Source of the DNA: an uncultured Clostridia bacterium
GTDB taxonomy: Bacteria; Bacillota; Clostridia; Oscillospirales; Acutalibacteraceae
Length of the DNA: 6,526 nt
Reading direction: 5' to 3'
NCBI GenBank assembly: GCA_937912045.1
Contig: CALDPI010000132.1
Coordinates: 1 to 6,526, forward strand
Below are positions 5,643 to 6,526 of this stretch, piece after piece. The notes beneath the pieces are model-generated. The model was not told the origin of the DNA, made no database searches, and worked only from the letters and a program-made list of their open reading frames with translations. The stretch's first letter is position 1. Every line of letters starts with the position of its first letter. The position numbers were made by a program, and so were the translations under genes.

Positions 5643-5702
5643 TTTTCTATAAATTGGAAAAAATATAAACCCGAAGGATTAAAAAGGGATAAGGAGAAAA
5701 GT

Positions 5703-6473
5703 ATGAGTGACGTTCTTTATATCGTGGTTCCTTGCTATAATGAGGAGGAGGTTTTGCCCATAACGGCCGACCGCCTTTCACAGAAATTGAAAGGGCTGAT
5801 TGCTGACGGCAGGGTTTCGGACAAGAGTCGAATTCTCTTTGTAAACGACGGCTCACGCGATAATACCTGGGATATAATCTGCAAGCTTCACAAGGAGGAC
5901 GCGATTTTTTCAGGTGTCAAGCTTTCACGAAATCGCGGCCATCAGAATGCGCTTTTGGCAGGCCTTATGACCGCAAAGGAAAAGGCCGACGTTACCATTT
6001 CTATGGACGCAGACCTGCAGGACGATATCAACGCGGTTGACGAAATGCTCGATAAATATTATGACGGCTGCGACATTGTTTACGGTGTTCGTTCAGCCAG
6101 AAAAAAGGATACGTTTTTTAAGCGCTTTACCGCAGAGCTTTTCTATAAATTTATGCGCTTTATGGGTGCCGAAACGGTCTTCAACCACGCCGATTACCGC
6201 CTTATGTCCAAGCGCGCCCTTTACGACCTTTCGCAATACCGCGAGGTTAATCTGTTTTTGCGCGGCATTGTGCCAATGATTGGCTATAAAACCGCCAAGG
6301 TGTATTACGCGCGTGATGAGCGCGTCGCAGGTGAGAGCAAATACCCCCTCAAAAAGATGCTGGCCTTTGCCATCGATGGCATTACCAGCTTCTCGGTAAA
6401 GCCCCTCCGGCTCATTACCACGGTGGGCTTCGTTATCTTCATCGTATCGCCATTCAAACAGTGTATCCTGTGA
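5703..6473 (+). CDS. GtrB/DPM1-like family 2 glycosyltransferase, truncated C-terminus
   Basis: GT-A enzyme of the bactoprenol/dolichyl-phosphate glycosyltransferase group. It would move a hexose from a UDP- or GDP-sugar to undecaprenyl phosphate at the membrane, for later decoration of surface glycans or teichoic acid. Seen are YIVVPCYNEEEVLP (6-19), FVNDGSRDNTW (46-56), KLSRNRGHQNALLAG (73-87), MDADLQDD (101-108, metal DxD), NHADYRLMSK (161-170) and RDERVAGESKYPLKKM (204-219). SFSVKPLRLITTVGFVIFIVS (229-249) begins the first membrane helix. The frame then leaves family sequence (PFKQCIL) and stops at 6471. Relatives are about 310-340 aa with two membrane helices, so about 60-80 residues are missing. 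No other frame after 6450 continues a hydrophobic helix, so a simple frameshift does not explain it. AAGGAG (5691-5696) lies 6 bases before the ATG. The gene is probably broken by rearrangement, insertion or misassembly. Confidence 0.88.
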   Translation: MSDVLYIVVPCYNEEEVLPITADRLSQKLKGLIADGRVSDKSRILFVNDGSRDNTWDIICKLHKEDAIFSGVKLSRNRGHQNALLAGLMTAKEKADVTISMDADLQDDINAVDEMLDKYYDGCDIVYGVRSARKKDTFFKRFTAELFYKFMRFMGAETVFNHADYRLMSKRALYDLSQYREVNLFLRGIVPMIGYKTAKVYYARDERVAGESKYPLKKMLAFAIDGITSFSVKPLRLITTVGFVIFIVSPFKQCIL

Positions 6474-6526
6474 ACGGATAGGCAACTTACGCCATCCAAT
6501 CAGCCCATCATCGTATTTGCTGTGCA
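6439..6526. other. Junction and unassigned sequence interrupting the glycosyltransferase gene
   Basis: Glycosyltransferase similarity ends near 6447. The remaining bases do not continue it in any plus frame. On the minus strand a frame is open from the window edge to the junction, reading KYDDGLIGWRKLPIRSQDT then LFEWRYD, which has the look of real coding sequence. A 9-bp direct repeat TCATCGTAT occurs at 6439-6447 and at 6508-6516, exactly 69 bases apart. The repeat encodes Tyr-Asp on the minus strand, loosely recalling YD/Rhs repeats; this is speculative. No inverted terminal repeats of an IS can be confirmed in this short piece. Confidence 0.45.

Noticed and set aside
5643..5702. Separate promoter for the glycosyltransferase gene
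   Set aside because: The AT-rich gap offers TTGGAA at 5654-5659 but no convincing -10 at 16-18 bases; co-transcription with the GH78-like gene is simpler.
6450..6526. Simple frameshift at the 3' end of the glycosyltransferase gene
   Set aside because: None of the three plus frames after 6450 encodes the hydrophobic residues expected to complete the membrane helices.

Overview
The window looks like a chromosomal segment of a low-to-mid GC Gram-positive anaerobe, most likely a spore-forming Clostridia member (Oscillospiraceae/Ruminococcaceae-like; this placement is inference). The reasons are a pyruvate,phosphate dikinase, a PdaA-type spore-cortex deacetylase, consensus sigma-A-like promoters, purine-rich Shine-Dalgarno sites and classical intrinsic terminators. 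No tRNA, rRNA, CRISPR array or intact mobile element is visible.

Layout. (1) 1-692: the C-terminal part of ppdK, cut by the window start, with its own terminator. (2) 841-1569: a monocistronic nitroreductase between a good promoter and a terminator. (3) 1668-3768: a tight three-gene operon with 10 and 9 base gaps. It encodes a divergent IspD/TarI-like cytidylyltransferase, a small SpoT-like HD hydrolase (candidate small alarmone hydrolase) and a PdaA-type polysaccharide deacetylase predicted to be a lipoprotein with a Ser-rich tether. (4) 3802-4005 on the minus strand: a 67-residue charged helical protein of unknown function, convergent with the operon and sharing its terminator hairpin. It has a near-consensus promoter, a perfect SD and an unusual structured leader of about 120 nt. 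(5) 4248-5642: a compact cytoplasmic GH78-like (alpha-L-rhamnosidase superfamily) hydrolase, divergent from the small gene. (6) 5703-6473: a GtrB/DPM1-like family 2 glycosyltransferase whose C-terminal membrane part is cut off at an abrupt junction near 6439-6450. The last ~75 bases look foreign to it.

Biology. The operon combines a nucleotide-activating enzyme, a possible (p)ppGpp hydrolase and a cell-wall deacetylase, which suggests envelope or spore-wall metabolism. The GH78-like enzyme and the undecaprenyl-phosphate-type glycosyltransferase would fit glycan turnover and surface decoration. The most unusual signals are the leader RNA of the small minus-strand gene, which has several mutually exclusive pairings including one over the ribosome binding site, and the broken 3' end of the glycosyltransferase gene.
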